Shown here: positions 32,976 through 44,437 of the stretch, piece after piece | Numbering within the stretch: position 1 is the first letter of the stretch | Layout: the number at the start of each line of letters is the position of its first letter | Assembly (NCBI GenBank): GCA_022605405.1 | Contig: JABYQQ010000022.1 | Span: 620,001 to 684,000 of the forward strand | Length of the DNA stretch: 64,000 nucleotides | Reading direction: 5' to 3' | From: Earliella scabrosa | Taxonomy: Eukaryota; Basidiomycota; Agaricomycetes; Polyporales; Polyporaceae | The notes under the pieces: generated by a model | Databases searched by the model: none | Told to the model about the DNA's origin: nothing | What the model saw: the letters and a program-made list of their open reading frames with translations, nothing else | Made by a program: the position numbers and the translations under genes

Positions 32976-35172
32976 ATCCTACAACAGCTGCTGCGCGCGG
33001 GGTCAGCCAAGGCAAGGCACGCACTCTGGTCCCTGAGGCTGTCGAGCACGTTGAGGGCGAATCTGACAACGCCACCGCTACCCATACTGACGGGAGCGAG
33101 CACGACGAGCCGAACCAGGACGACTCGCCGTCCGAGTCTGATGAGGGTTTTGACCCGCACAACACCGCTGGCATTGCACGTCAGTTGGCGGCGGAGGTAC
33201 GTCATGTTTGCATATACCTGCGAGTGTCCACCCACATACTGTCTTCATCAATCTCTGCAGAGGCCGGCCTGGACGAAGCCGCGGCGCAAGGTGGTGGCCA
33301 TGCTCAACGGATGAGCGTTGCCCGACAACGTGCCCGTCGTGGACAATCGCAGCATCCAGTCCCGGCACCTTGAACGCTCCCACATCCTCGGCCTGAGTGA
33401 CCTTGACAGCGATGCCGACGACTCCGACTTCGAGCCGAGTGCACAAGAGACGTCTGAGGACGATGCGGCCGAAGAAGAGGCTGCCGAAGTTGAAGAGGAC
33501 GACCCTGAGGTGTACGACCATGGAGATATCAACGAGGTCGACTGGATGACGACCATCCGCGGTCGCGCGCAACGGGCTGCCCAAAATAAGATTTGAAATG
33601 TTCGGACTCAGCTTGAACTCTGTTTGAACCCTTCATCTGTTCGCATTCCAGCTTCTTCCTGCTCTCTTGACACCCGCGCAGCGACAGGAGGTGAGTACCA
33701 TAACCTTCTTCATTCCGTCCCAGGTTTTCATTCTCACTGGCTGATGCCACCTCCCAGCATCCCACTTGGAAGGATGCCTCTGGCAGTACGTCAGGCGCGG
33801 CGAGAACTGCGCAAGCATCCAGCTCGACCAGCCGCCGTCAACACCCGTTGCCTGCGCCAGACTCTCAGCAGCCCCCAGCCATGGCCATGTCAGCTCCGAT
33901 GATGACGGGAGGAGTGGTCCCTCGTAAGTCAAGACATCCTCGCAAAGTTCTAGAGGCTCGAGGCTCACGCTCTTGCGCATAGAGCTCAACAACCCCACGA
34001 CTGTCCCCCCAGCTCCCGCCAACGAAGACACGGGTCCCCTTCCCGACATCCTTCCTGCGTCGGTCTACACGGTCGTGAACTCTACCACCGGCAGCGGCAC
34101 TTTGTCTCTCAACGCGCAGCATCCCCACATCCAGGCGACTTTGCGGCGGGCGTTTGATTTCATTGAACTTCACCTCGTCTTCAACAATGCGTTCCCCGAC
34201 ACCCTCGTGCGTTCCCAATTCGTCAAGACTGCCATCGTTGAAAGCGCGCAGCACCTCGGCTTCACTGGCTTGGTCGAGCGTCTGAACGGTGACACCGACG
34301 GGGTGTTTATGCGAGCCCTTGCTCCCCTGGTACGTCGTTGGCTCATCCTCACCCTTTCAGTGGTTGTATAATTCCTCGTCAGCCGAACCAACGTATCAGC
34401 ACGTTTCGAGGAAGCGTCAAGAAGATCGCGGACGCGCACGTCGTGCCGTACTACAAGCTTACTGCAGGCAACTCCGAGATCCTCATGCAGTCCCTGTTCG
34501 AGTACATGGCCTACATCTACCCCGGTGTCTTCAACGTGAGTTCCTTTATAACCCGCCGCCTCTATGTAGCATTCCTTCTATTCACCGCACACGAGTAGAT
34601 CGACACGGGCAAACTCATTGTCCCTTGGCACAAACCGTTCCAGCATGACATCTTTGCGTCCATTGTCAAGCAATGCTTCTTCACCGGCCCCCACTCTCTT
34701 GGTGTTTGCTTCCCGGATCGTTTCACCTCCAGTCTCGCGCTCCACCCTGACCAGAAGGAGATTCCCATACCCATGCTTGCCCTGATTGGCGCTGCGGTGC
34801 GTCGACTCAGCTCCCATCACCGCGCATAGTGGCCACTAACTTCACCTGGTCTAGGTTCATGCCTCCCTGACGGAGTGGAAAGCGGGTGTGCACAAGTCCA
34901 TTCCATTCTCAGCGGACTCGTACCTCGATGCCTACAACGAGCACACTCTCCTCCTCGACGGCATCAAGGCCAACAAACTTCACGCGTTCCACAAGCTAAT
35001 GCATCAGCTCTACCTTTCGGCGAGGTGCGTACTAGACAGCTCATCTCAGCCGGTGATTACCTGACACTCATTCTCATCAAGCGGCAATGCCAGCGCGACA
35101 GCTGTGACTGCTGCAGACAATGCTCTCACACACATCGACTTTGCCAACATGGACGCAGACCTCGACGAGTAG

Positions 35173-35881
35173 TCCCATGCACGCCGTCCCCAACCCGGGC
35201 CCACAGGCTCGCCGTGTCTCCTTGTTGTGTCCAACCAACTGCTCTGCCTCCCTCCGATCCCACTCTCTCCCTCGTTCCGCACAGGCCTATTTATTGGTAT
35301 GTGTGGACTCCATGGCCACGAATCACAGACTTACCCTATTCTGGCCGCAGCTCTGACCGTTGTCGCTCCTTCAGTTCCCGGCGTTAGTATTTATAGATAC
35401 GTCTTCCTTCTGCCACATGATCTCATATGAATCCGGTGTCCTGACTCGACCATCTCCGCTTCTGTTCCCATTCATGCAGCCCACCCTCGTCGCTCATTAC
35501 ACTCACACGCTCCTTACCTCGTACTGTTATTCCTCTGGCCGTTAGTACAGTGTTTGCATGTTGCTCCGTCACCAGCATATCCTCGGCATCTGTGCCTGAG
35601 TCTATCGAGGTCCGAACCTTGATGTAGTATACCCGTGTCTAGGTAGACGTGTTCTTACAGTAGTCGAGTACACAATACACATGTGTTCCGCTCGCAATAT
35701 CTGTCCGACGTCTGCGCGCGCCATCGATGCTATGCTACGAGTCCATAAATGCTACTAATCGGTGGCTCTAATTGTCATACTGGACGCTTGTTATGAAGGG
35801 ACTAAACTATTTAGACTAACGCCCTAAAGGCTCTCATTAGCGGTAATTAGCCCTCAGTAGCGCGAGGAGTTTTTCCTGATG
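35173..35881. other. Right non-coding end of Plavaka 2
   Basis: 3' flank of the companion gene, then TTAG/CTAA subterminal words and the terminal repeat ending CCTGATG at 35881. Confidence 0.6.
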
Positions 35882-37189
35882 CACGCCCATGCGTATTGCC
35901 TCGCCCAACATTATGCATCATGCATTATGTCAGGGGGGCGACGATCCCGCACCGAGGCCGGTCGGAAGTTATATGTTCAGCTCCGGTCCCCAGATATCGG
36001 ATTGAGCCGGCGCTCACTCGAGCGGGTATATCTGCTGGACTGTGCACGAGGCAATAGTAGTGAGTTTGACTGAAGCACAAGCTTGAGGTCGACACTCACG
36101 GCTTCTGACCGTATACCGCAACCAAGACGGTTGTTATATCCATGGTTGATCAGTTACCTGAGGTTGATGAAAAGAAACACACCTGCTCTGCACCCGAAGA
36201 GACGAGGAGGCTAACAACTATAGGAGGGTGCACAGGAAACAGGAGACGCGCATAGCTAAGCAAGGCACAGCTACAGCACTCACGGAGCAACGCACAATGA
36301 ATGTGCAATACAAGCACAGGGTAACAGAGGTGAAACATAGGTGTGAACATCTCAAGCCATTGCGGACTTCACGGTGGTGGTATCTCCGAATAAAAGATTA
36401 GCACTGTATGGTAGATGAAAGTCGGGAGTGCTCGTAGATGTTCACGATGGTGAAGCAGAGACGAGCTTCAAAACTGGAGCACGTAGATGGGGTGGAAGGT
36501 GAAACTTGAAGCGGTGGCAAGGACGAGTACGCGAAGTTCAAAAGCAGCTGCCCCAAAAAATTGTAAGGACTTAGGGCGTCTACTCGAATCACCAGTGGGA
36601 CTCACTTGCTATTTCCCTAAGTTGCACTCTCAAACTGTAGTACGGTACTATGTGACTGCGCTATACGATCTACGTGGCAGGAGATGGAGCGTATGTAGTA
36701 ATGTCAGGAGGAGGCATCAGTTAAGCGCTTAATGGCGTTTCTGGATGCCCGTGGGAAAGGTTCGACTAACAAACGTTCCAGTCCCAACGACTCGCATCTC
36801 AGCACTACTAGTGCTCAGCTCGTCGGATCTAATTGACAACCTCCAGAGATCAAGCATCTGGAGGAGCTCGTTGAACGCTTCGTTGAGCCCAGTGGCTATC
36901 GAAGTTCCGAGTGCCAGCGGACACTGGTATACGTCACGGCTACTTGTTGTAGGGGTAGTACTACACCCATTACAATGGCAGCGCGTGAGGATGAAAACAT
37001 TCAGGCGAGATGTTGCGTTACTGAGAGCGCGCGTCCGTGTGAGCGAGAGCCTGAGCCACGAGGCGAGTGCGCCCACACCGCCATACAACAGTGTATATCA
37101 CTGGGAAGATCGATATCCATGTACGGGCAGTCTACTCCTTCGTTTCCTTCGCTCTGCTCTCATCCTTCACGTCCTTTCGGTTGACCGAC
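35882..37189. other. Intergenic region with a degenerate duplicate of SUR7-like 3' flank
   Basis: No gene recognised. Most of 36150-36545 is a diverged copy of the region just downstream of the SUR7-like gene (39905-40280). Confidence 0.55.
36150..36545 (+). repeat. Diverged duplicate of 39905-40280
   Basis: Shares ordered blocks with 39905-40280: AGCAAGGCACAG, AAGCACAGGGTAACAGA, GTGGTGGTATC, TAGCACTGTA, CGGGAGTG and GCGGTGGCAAGGA. Identity is perhaps 70-75% by eye. The similarity stops just before the point corresponding to the SUR7-like stop codon. Confidence 0.7.
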
Positions 37190-38603
37190 ATGAACAACAG
37201 TCCTCTTTCCGTCGACATTTGCGAGCACATCATCGACGCATGCTGGGATGAATTCGATGATCCCAGAATTCATCGATATGCCACATGGCGCCAGACCGCT
37301 CTCGTCTGCTCCGCCTGGCTCCCTCGCAGCCGATTCAACCTCCTCTACGAAGCCTGCCTCTTGCAAGGTGGCGACGACGCGGTATACCTTCTTCTGCAGA
37401 CACTCCGGGAGAAACCGCACTTTGCGGACCTGGTGTTCATACTGGACGTAAAGGCTGACTGGACGGCCACGGTCCCGAGTGCTTTCCTGCCTCTCCTACA
37501 ACTTCTGAAGAGTTGTAGAGTGGTGATCTTCCATCATATGCCTTGGGGGCTGTATCCACATCGATATGCCCGCATTGGCTTGTTTCCCTTGTCCGATCGC
37601 ATCACCGAACTTCTCCTCGATATCGATCTGGGCGATTTCCGTCCCGCTCTCCGTTTTGTCTGGTCGCTCCGGCAGTTGATTATACTGCAGATACTACGGA
37701 GTAGAGGAGTTGAACACCCTATCGAAGACGTTTTACGGCCCCATTCGGTCATGCAATCTCCCATGACTGCGACCGGGACGAGCAAGTGCAAGCGCCTCCT
37801 ATATTTGCATCTCATGGTACGATGAGAGATTCCTTGCTTCCAGCTTGGGTATACACTCATACCTACCTGTGCTTGTAGTATCCGGAATCTTCCCTCATTC
37901 CTCGGCCAGGCCTCCCGTTTGGTTCTTCCATTACGCGTTTGAAGATCAATATCAAGGAAGGAGTTTCGGGTAAGATGTCGTCGTACTCCAACTGCACCAC
38001 CCCTCAGTTAACATCAATCTAGATGGGACTCTTCGGTGCATCCGGGGCTTTGACCGACTAAAAGAGTTGATAATGGTCTGCACGGTCGACGAACCGTTGG
38101 TTCCAGGGCGATACACGCTTTACACGCTGCGCCATCTACGCTCAATTTTGAGCAGCGTTCGCTCCGGCTCGGCTCTGCAGGTCATCGGGATCGAGTTGCA
38201 ATACCGGTATATGTACAACGGCGTTGGTATGGAGCCGAGCTACATGCTCCACCGCCAATATCTCATAGACGACCTCCTAGGCAACGAGACGGTCGCGATT
38301 TTGTCTGGGTTCCCGAGCCTGCGTCTCCTCTACATCGACCTCTTCGATTACGAGCACGAAGAGTTCGACTCACAGTGGTGGACGGCAGAGATGGGTCGTA
38401 GGCTACCCCTCAACCTTCGTGCTGCTGTATCAGTAAGAACTTCCCAGTTAGTCCTCAAACCGGGTCGTAAGCCACGATGCGTTGTCGATGTGCCAGACAC
38501 TATCTCTAACCCGATTCATAGAATATTGGCGAGATCTTTTGTGGTGTACCCCGCAGGATCTAGAACGAGCCGAAGCAAAAGCGAGGGAGAGGAGAATGTT
38601 TGA
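37190..38603 (+). CDS. F-box-like / LRR-type protein, copy b
   Basis: Three exons (37190-37816, 37879-37969, 38023-38603), phase-consistent, 432 aa. The N-terminus LSVDICEHIIDACWDEF and then YATWRQTALVCSAWLPRSRF match copies a and c closely. LRR-like strands follow (ITELLLDIDLG, FPSLRLLYIDLFDYE). Both introns are at the same positions as in copy c. The C-terminus diverges from the paralogues after LNLRAAVSVRTS. Probably an SCF substrate adaptor by analogy with the F-box family; substrate unknown. No damage seen. Confidence 0.65.
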
Positions 38604-40288
38604 GAAGGCACGCCCATGGATGATGGTGCCACTTGGCAATGGACCGTTGGCCCTTCCGATGTATTGTTCTGAGTAAACCCACGAGGTGTTGGCTCTTCAA
38701 TATTACCCTCCCAAGTTCTCGCTGACATCCCCCTCTATCAGAATTCCACGACGGCAAAATAATCGAATATGAGTCCACTGGACGCAGCAGGTACTAGGCT
38801 AATAGTTGCCTTCCATTCCACTACCCCATCATCACAATTCTCGTTCCCACTCTCACCAGACTCAATTCTCGCATGTAATGACGGCAATTCGGCCCCAGTC
38901 TCCCACTTGTTGTTCATTTTTGAGCGGATTCAATCAACTTCCCACACCAGCGTTCCCTCTCACCCCTGTCGATGTCACTATGCTCTGATACGATGTCCAT
39001 CCCATCCCCTCTCACTCCGATACCGTCCTGTTATGTGATTCGTGTTCTGCATCCTGTCTCGAGCTCCTTTGTCCTACCCCGATCTTGTATTTGTAGATGT
39101 ATGTTCGAACGGCTGAGAGGATGCCAACCTATCGGAACATATGGCCCTGCTCGACTTCAAGGGTAAATGACTGTCCCGACTTCAAGGGTAAATGATTGTC
39201 CTTCGAGTCACGGCGCGTCCTCTGCGATGAAGTACTGCTCCAGCTCCGAGTCGACCGAGTCCTGCACTGCGTTATGTTAGCTGACCAAGGTCATCGACAC
39301 GCGTGCTGCATACTAGTACTATGATAGCTATCCTCTCGAACTACTCACTTGGAAAGCCATGCATTCGCCGCTCCGCTAGAGTCACCTCATGCAAACCGCG
39401 CGTTGATCTTGAACTCGAATCGAGAGGCAGAGACAGCAACGATGTTTGCGCGAGCAGACGAATGCCTCGGCTGTGCCCGAGTACGCACCGGGAGCTTGAG
39501 GAGTACCATCGAGAGCCACTTATGACATCCAACTTGAACAGTCCAGCTTGACACGATGCCTCTTCTCAGCTGACAGCCTCAGAAGACGCCTCAAGGAGGA
39601 AGACACCTCGCGCCAAGCTGAACTGTCCTAGTCAGGACATGGACAGATGAACAGGGACTTCCATCCGCCTGTGCCTTATTGGCAGACTGAGGGGACGTAG
39701 ATTTGGAAGCAGCGAGCCCAATGACTTGCGACGCTGGCGCCCCAAAACATGTACCCTGAGACAGGGATAGTCATTTCGAGGGGGACCGCACTGGCAACAT
39801 CTCTGCTTGAATGAGGCACGGTGAGTTTGATTAGAGGGCAAGACCAAGGCTGATGCTCACCACTTCCTGTCCTGCAGCTATCCAGAACGCGACAGTGCTT
39901 GTGTTCCCGGTTGATCAACGACCAGGAACAAACCTGCTTTGAACCGAAGAGGCAGGGGATGAGGAAGAAGAGAACAGCTGCACAAGGAATAGGAGACGCA
40001 TATAGCCAAGCAAGGCACAGGTACAGCACTCGCAAAGCAACGTACAATAAATGTACAACATAAGCACAGGGTAACAGACGCGAAACATAGCCGTAGGTGT
40101 AAACATCTCAAGGCATCGCGGACGTGGTGGTATCCTGCTCCGAAGAGGAATCTAGCACTGTACGGTAGACGAAGATCGGGAGTGTTCGTAAAAGTTCATG
40201 AAGTAGAAGCTTCGAAAGTGGACCACGCAGGTGGAGTGGAAGATGCAGCGGTGGCAAGGAGGAGTACACAACTTCGAAACTCGCCACC
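38604..40288. other. Intergenic region downstream of F-box b and SUR7-like genes
   Basis: 1.7 kb. It contains the template of the diverged duplicate described at 36150-36545 (39905-40280) and a short tandem of CGACTTCAAGGGTAAATGA near 39150-39200. No gene supported. Confidence 0.5.
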
Positions 40289-41407
40289 TTAGTAGCGGTT
40301 GCGGCGGAAGCGGTCCTTCCACGAGTACGAGTAGGTGGTCGCGCCGTCGAGCCTGTCCTTGCGACGCCCGAAACAGACCGTGCAACCTGCGAAGCAGAGC
40401 AGAAGGAACGACACGAACGTCATCCAGAACGCTGTGGGGGAGCAACAGAGCGTCAGTATGACAGCTCATGACATATTCAGGGCACGGTCGGGACACATGC
40501 TCTCACGAGGAGCCAGGCAGACGGGTTCGGGGATTTTGCGCGCATATAGCCGCAGTCGATGACGCGCGAGCTGTCTCGATACGCGCTGACCGCATATATG
40601 CATGCGGGTGGGCAGCCGGCAGGGAAGGGGCACTTTGAATGCACGGATACAATGGAAAGACGCTCACCAGGCGCGGTGTCGGTGTTCGACGCAACACCAT
40701 CGAGTTTGCCCACCTGGTGCTTGACGTACGCGTAGAGCGCGATATCGACCGCGAACGCGATCAGCGCTAGGAGGGCAGCCAAGAACGAGGCGAGCGACGC
40801 GAGGAGCGTCATCGTGACGTGCGAGGAGAGCGAGAGGAGGAACGCCATCAACGTCACGCCGGTAGCTGCGTATATGCATGAAAAGGAACGCAATCAGCGT
40901 TGCGGCGCAGGGGTGGGCAGTGGGGAATGGCGTCGGAGGGCTCACCGACGGGGTGGATGGCGAGTCCGCGCGTCCAGGAGGGGCCGATGTTGACGAAGCC
41001 GTCTCGCTGGGCGTCGTAGATGGTGGTGGCGTACGCATTGTGCGACGGGGTGCAGACACGGTTGCCGTTGACCTCGTATGAGCACGTCGCCCTGCGAGAG
41101 CGGGGTCAGTCCGACGAGTCAGAGGTTGCGCACGGAGGCTGCCTGGACGTACCAGCTGCCAAACTACGCGAGCAGACGAGCGTCGAGTCAGTCCCGCGTC
41201 GCCCCAACACAAGACCAGACTGTATGCGCTCACCCGTATCTCGTTGATGGCGTTCCTGTCGGGGCCTACGGTCGGGTTGCCGTCTGTGAAGTGTACGCGG
41301 ACGAAGTCGAGAGCGGTGACGAAGGGTAGGGAGATGGAGGCCAGGAACAAGAGGACGAAGGCGCAGAAGAGAAAGATAATGCCGGGGATGTGGAATGCGC
41401 GCGGCAT
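40289..41407 (-). CDS. SUR7/PalI-like plasma-membrane protein
   Basis: Five exons (41407-41234, 41163-41153, 41091-40946, 40865-40668, 40431-40289) give 223 aa. Residues about 8-32 are a hydrophobic segment (IPGIIFLFCAFVLLFLASIS). Then comes an extracellular loop with the family signature FGSW followed by C residues (ATCSYEVNGNRVC). Membrane segments 2-3 follow (AAGVTLMAFLLSLSS, LASLASFLAALLALIAFAVD) and segment 4 is WMTFVSFLLLCFAG, then a basic cytosolic tail. Four segments with a Cys-containing first loop is the SUR7/PalI plan; members act in eisosomes or the pH-sensing Rim/Pal pathway. The FGSW motif depends on an 11-nt micro-exon. Divergent from the H2A.Z gene. Confidence 0.85.
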
Positions 41408-42028
41408 CGTGAACGTGTCGTCGTCGTCGTTGTCCTCGTCGTCGCTGGGAGATCTGAGGGGCTGAGGGTCCTGAAGAGGAGATCGTCGCGCGGGGGCTAT
41501 CTAGTCGAGGAGACGCGGGAGGGGGGCGTTGGGAGGGCGTGGACACTCGCTCTGATGGCTTTTGAGAGCGTCGACGTCGACGTCGCAAACACGCTCCACC
41601 TGGCCGATGTCTGGACGCGAACCGTCCCAAAAACACGCGAGCTCGCGTCAGGGGTGGCGCGACCCACGTGACGCCCCTCAGGGCTGGATCTTGTTGAGAG
41701 ATCTGATCTCTCCCGATCACACACTCTCTTTCCCGGCGCGAGGCGGGGCACGACTCACGCCTCCGCCCTCTCCGCATCCCGCCCTTCTTGCCTTCTGACC
41801 ACCATCTCCTCCCCCGCTCTCCGTCTCCGCGCTCGACGTGAACGCGACAAACGCGACAAACAGCCCAAGCGTCGCGCTTGATAGCCTTCTAGTCCAATCA
41901 ATCGCGCGTGACTCGCCAACGACGCCTCCCAACGGTCTTTGCGCGCCCTTGAACGCGTTCCGCCCGGGATAAATACCCATCTCTCTCCGGAACACCCATC
42001 GTCGCCCTCTCTCTACTCCCTCCTCGAG
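41408..42028. promoter_or_regulatory. Shared divergent promoter region, SUR7-like / H2A.Z
   Basis: 621 bp between two start codons on opposite strands. A GATAAATAC stretch at about 41968 could be the H2A.Z TATA element. No other coding signal. Confidence 0.5.
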
Positions 42029-43054
42029 ATGCCGTCACCCAAGAAGACCGGAGGCAAGTCCAAGTCTGCAGCTCCTGCAGCGACCGAGGCACCTGCGCCT
42101 CAACAACGTCAGCTCCAGACGCGTAGCTCTAAGGCTGGTCTGCAGGTGCGTTGCTACGTGCATCTCTCTCGGGCCACTATCAGCGCCGCGAGCTCGGAAT
42201 CCCGAGAGGCGTGGAGAGGACAGACGCTGATATGCTCGATGGCTCGCGTCGCAGTTCCCCGTCGGCCGTATCCACAGATACCTCAAGCAGCGAACACAGC
42301 ACAATGTTCGGATAGGCGCAAAGGCTGCCGTATACACCTCTGCAATCCTCGAGTATCTTACGGCTGAAGTCTTGGAGCTTGCCGGTATGTCCGTTTTCTC
42401 GTTCTATCCCTCCCCATCTCGAAGCAACACTCGCCTGCACGTCACACGCGAGTGACATGCCATTGCCTCTACGCGCAATGTCCGCCATGTCTGCCCCGTA
42501 CTCTCACATTACCCTCCTTGATGGGCTCCCGTCTATCGCCTGCCCTTGTGCCCTCTGCATCATGCGTCAATCATGACCTTATACAAGACCGAGCAGACGC
42601 AGACGATCGTATCCAGAGTGTTGTAGGACATCTGTAGTCGCGAGATGATTTCGCGCGCTGGCATCGGGTGACGCTCGGGCTTGTCGTTCCCATCCGGAGG
42701 AGAGGTCTCGACACGGCTGATTATGCCCCATGGCTTGCACAATGCGACGATGTCCCGTTTCGAGTCGCATTCATAGACTAATAGCGCCCCTATGTATCCA
42801 GGAAACGCGTCAAAGGACCTGCGCGTGAAGCGTATCACCCCGCGCCACTTGCAGCTCGCCATCCGCGGCGACGAAGAGCTCGACACGCTCGTCCGCGCGA
42901 CCATCGCCGGCGGAGGTCCGTCCCTTCCTCCCCTTCCCTCTCTCTCTTCTGCTTCCGACGCACTGACGATCGCCCCTCTCCAGGTGTCCTCCCGTTCATC
43001 CACAAGAGCCTCACGCAGGGCAAGCAGAAGAAGGGGGATCAGCCCGCTCAGTAG
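42029..43054 (+). CDS. HTZ1: Histone H2A.Z variant
   Basis: Four exons (42029-42145, 42255-42384, 42802-42915, 42984-43054) give 143 aa. The core [19 protein letters not shown], then [20 protein letters not shown], is H2A. The variant-specific stretch [19 protein letters not shown] with FIHKSL identifies H2A.Z rather than canonical H2A, and the C-terminus lacks the SQEL motif of H2A.X-type fungal H2A. The protein replaces H2A in promoter-flanking nucleosomes, deposited by SWR1. The third junction spans a 417-nt intron, far longer than the 50-110 nt usual here. Intron positions were fixed by the strongly conserved protein sequence, so the model is firm. Confidence 0.96.
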
Positions 43055-43721
43055 ATGCCGCGCGCCGATTCTCCCGGTCCGCGCCTCTCTCTTCCTTTCC
43101 GCCGCAAGGTGTTCTGCCCTTGTTCACGTTCAAGTACGCCCTCGCTTGGAGGCGCAACGATGCCCGCGCACGCAGCACAGGAAGTGTCGTGCGCCCGAGC
43201 CAACGCCCAATGTACTATTATAGTTATCGTCCGAGTAGGTCCCATGTGTATGTCCTTGCTGAGAAATACCGTGCTTCTTTGTAGCCTGCATGCGTGTTGG
43301 TGGCAGTGCAAGCGACGTTGCACCCACTTGGTAGCATCCGTTATGTTGCATTCATCGTCCGTGTCCGTCGGTCAGTGTCCATGGCATCATCCTGGACCCT
43401 GGTGGCCCTATGTAGCCCCTGCTCTTTCGGATGCGGATATGAGCTCCTTCGCCGCCGCTCAGGTTCTGGGGTCGCTTCTCCGCGCTACGCAGCGAGGGCA
43501 GAGATGAATCATTCGGCGGTGCGCGTAGTGAGTCATATCCGAGTCTCCGAATACCGATGCTAAGGCCTGCACCCGAGCCGCGGGGGCGGATGCAGTTAGG
43601 GAGTCACTGGTGATCGCCACTCAGGGGCGTTGAATATCGGCCTCTACATAACCCCTCATGTAGATACATATCACCTCAACACGGCCGCTCTCCCGACCTC
43701 TAGCCGTATCAGAATATCGCA
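43055..43721. other. Promoter-side spacer of tandem-family copy 1
   Basis: No gene. Contains CTCAGGGGCGTTGA at about 43620, a word repeated upstream of the other family copies. Confidence 0.5.
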
Positions 43722-44437
43722 AGTGAGTACTGGCTGCTACTCCTTGCATCCTCCCATACCCATTCTGACCTTTTTTTGCCTGTCCCTTCTGTACCTTCAG
43801 TGCCTCTCCGCAACCGCCGTGGCCCGCCCTTTCCCAAGCGCGACCCCGAAGCGGAGAGTCGCGCTCAATACGCCGCGGCCGCCGAGGCCAAGCGCGAACG
43901 CGAAGCCGCCGCCGAGGCAGAGGTACGCATCCTCTTCCTCCTCTCCCACCAATGTATGATCACGAACTGAGAAACCCCCTCACCTCAAAGCGCATCCGCA
44001 CCGCCAACGACCCCGCCTTCCTCGCGCACGCCAGCAACCCCCCACGCCCCCCGCCCACCAAGGCAAAAACCGACGGACTCCGGCCGCTCGTCGGCCCCGA
44101 CATGCCATAGGACCTCTGGGAGCAGACGCTCGAGCCGCAGCTCATCGCCGCGCTGGACGACCTGAGGGTGCCCTGGCACAGCCTCGTCCCCGTCCGCATG
44201 AAGTACACGGACGAGGAGATCGGCGCGCCCGTCACCGTGATGGTGTGCGTGGAGCGCGCGTGCGAGGTGCGGCGCGAGGATGCGGAGGGTGCGGCGCGGA
44301 GGTGCGTCGAGCTGCTGTGAAAGCATGAGGTCACGAAGGATGTGGAGGTGGTTGTTGTGGAGACTCAGGTGTGGCCGGAGTGGCGGGCTGAGGGGGCGAG
44401 GCGGGTGGGGGAGATGCGCTTGGCAGAGAGCAAGTGA
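43722..44437 (+). pseudogene. Tandem family copy 1, two in-frame stops
   Basis: Same exon plan as copies 2-4: a leader exon ending in A (43722), exon 2 43801-43922 beginning TG (the ATG is split by the intron), and exon 3 43991-44437. It encodes MPLRNRRGPPFPKRDPEAES, an E/A/R-rich helix, then RIRTANDPAFLAHAS and the globular part. In-frame TAG (44108-44110) and TGA (44318-44320) break exon 3, while flanking residues stay alignable to copy 3. I therefore read it as a decayed gene. Family function unknown. Confidence 0.75.

Larger units (their letters stand above)
29591..35172 (+). pseudogene. Plavaka companion protein 2 (DUF6532 domain), with nested element and stop
   Basis: Exons begin at ATG 29591 (MAATRSSRKKKTHSSAETNL) and pass through basic and acidic low-complexity segments (STKRKRTNSA, SVSIEVSSEEDEPLAATG). 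The C-terminal domain follows: NQRISTFRGSVKKIADAHVV, PYYKLTAGNSEILMQSLFEY, KPFQHDIFASIVKQCFF, IPMLALIGAAVHASLTEWKA, FSADSYLDAYNEH, ending at TAG 35172. This is the DUF6532 pattern known only from basidiomycetes, function unknown. A 2.58-kb palindromic element lies in one intron, 12 bp before its acceptor at 32987. An in-frame TGA at 33312-33314 interrupts an otherwise open exon (context GGA TGA GCG; CGA to TGA would explain it). The exon ending near 33596 also lacks a clear donor, so decay has probably begun. Confidence 0.65.
24152..35881 (-). mobile_element. Plavaka-type DNA transposon 2 (11,730 bp with nested insertions)
   Basis: The ends are inverted repeats CATCAGGAAAAACTCC (24152) and its complement ending at 35881. 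They are flanked by a 2-bp CA duplication (24150-24151 and 35882-35883). Subterminal regions are rich in TTAG/CTAA words. Contents are a transposase (25077-29172, -) and a divergent companion gene (29591-35172, +), the mirror layout of Plavaka 1. Subtracting the 716-bp and 2,582-bp nested insertions leaves about 8.4 kb, close to the 8.1 kb of element 1. The first six terminal bases are the same as in element 1 and in the MITE at 45849-46205, although the rest of the termini differ, so these are different lineages of one superfamily. Confidence 0.85.

Noticed and set aside
42560..43003. 147-codon minus-strand frame in the H2A.Z intron
   Set aside because: About half overlaps the antisense of H2A.Z exon 3 and its composition is that of a shadow frame; kept only as a note on the long intron.
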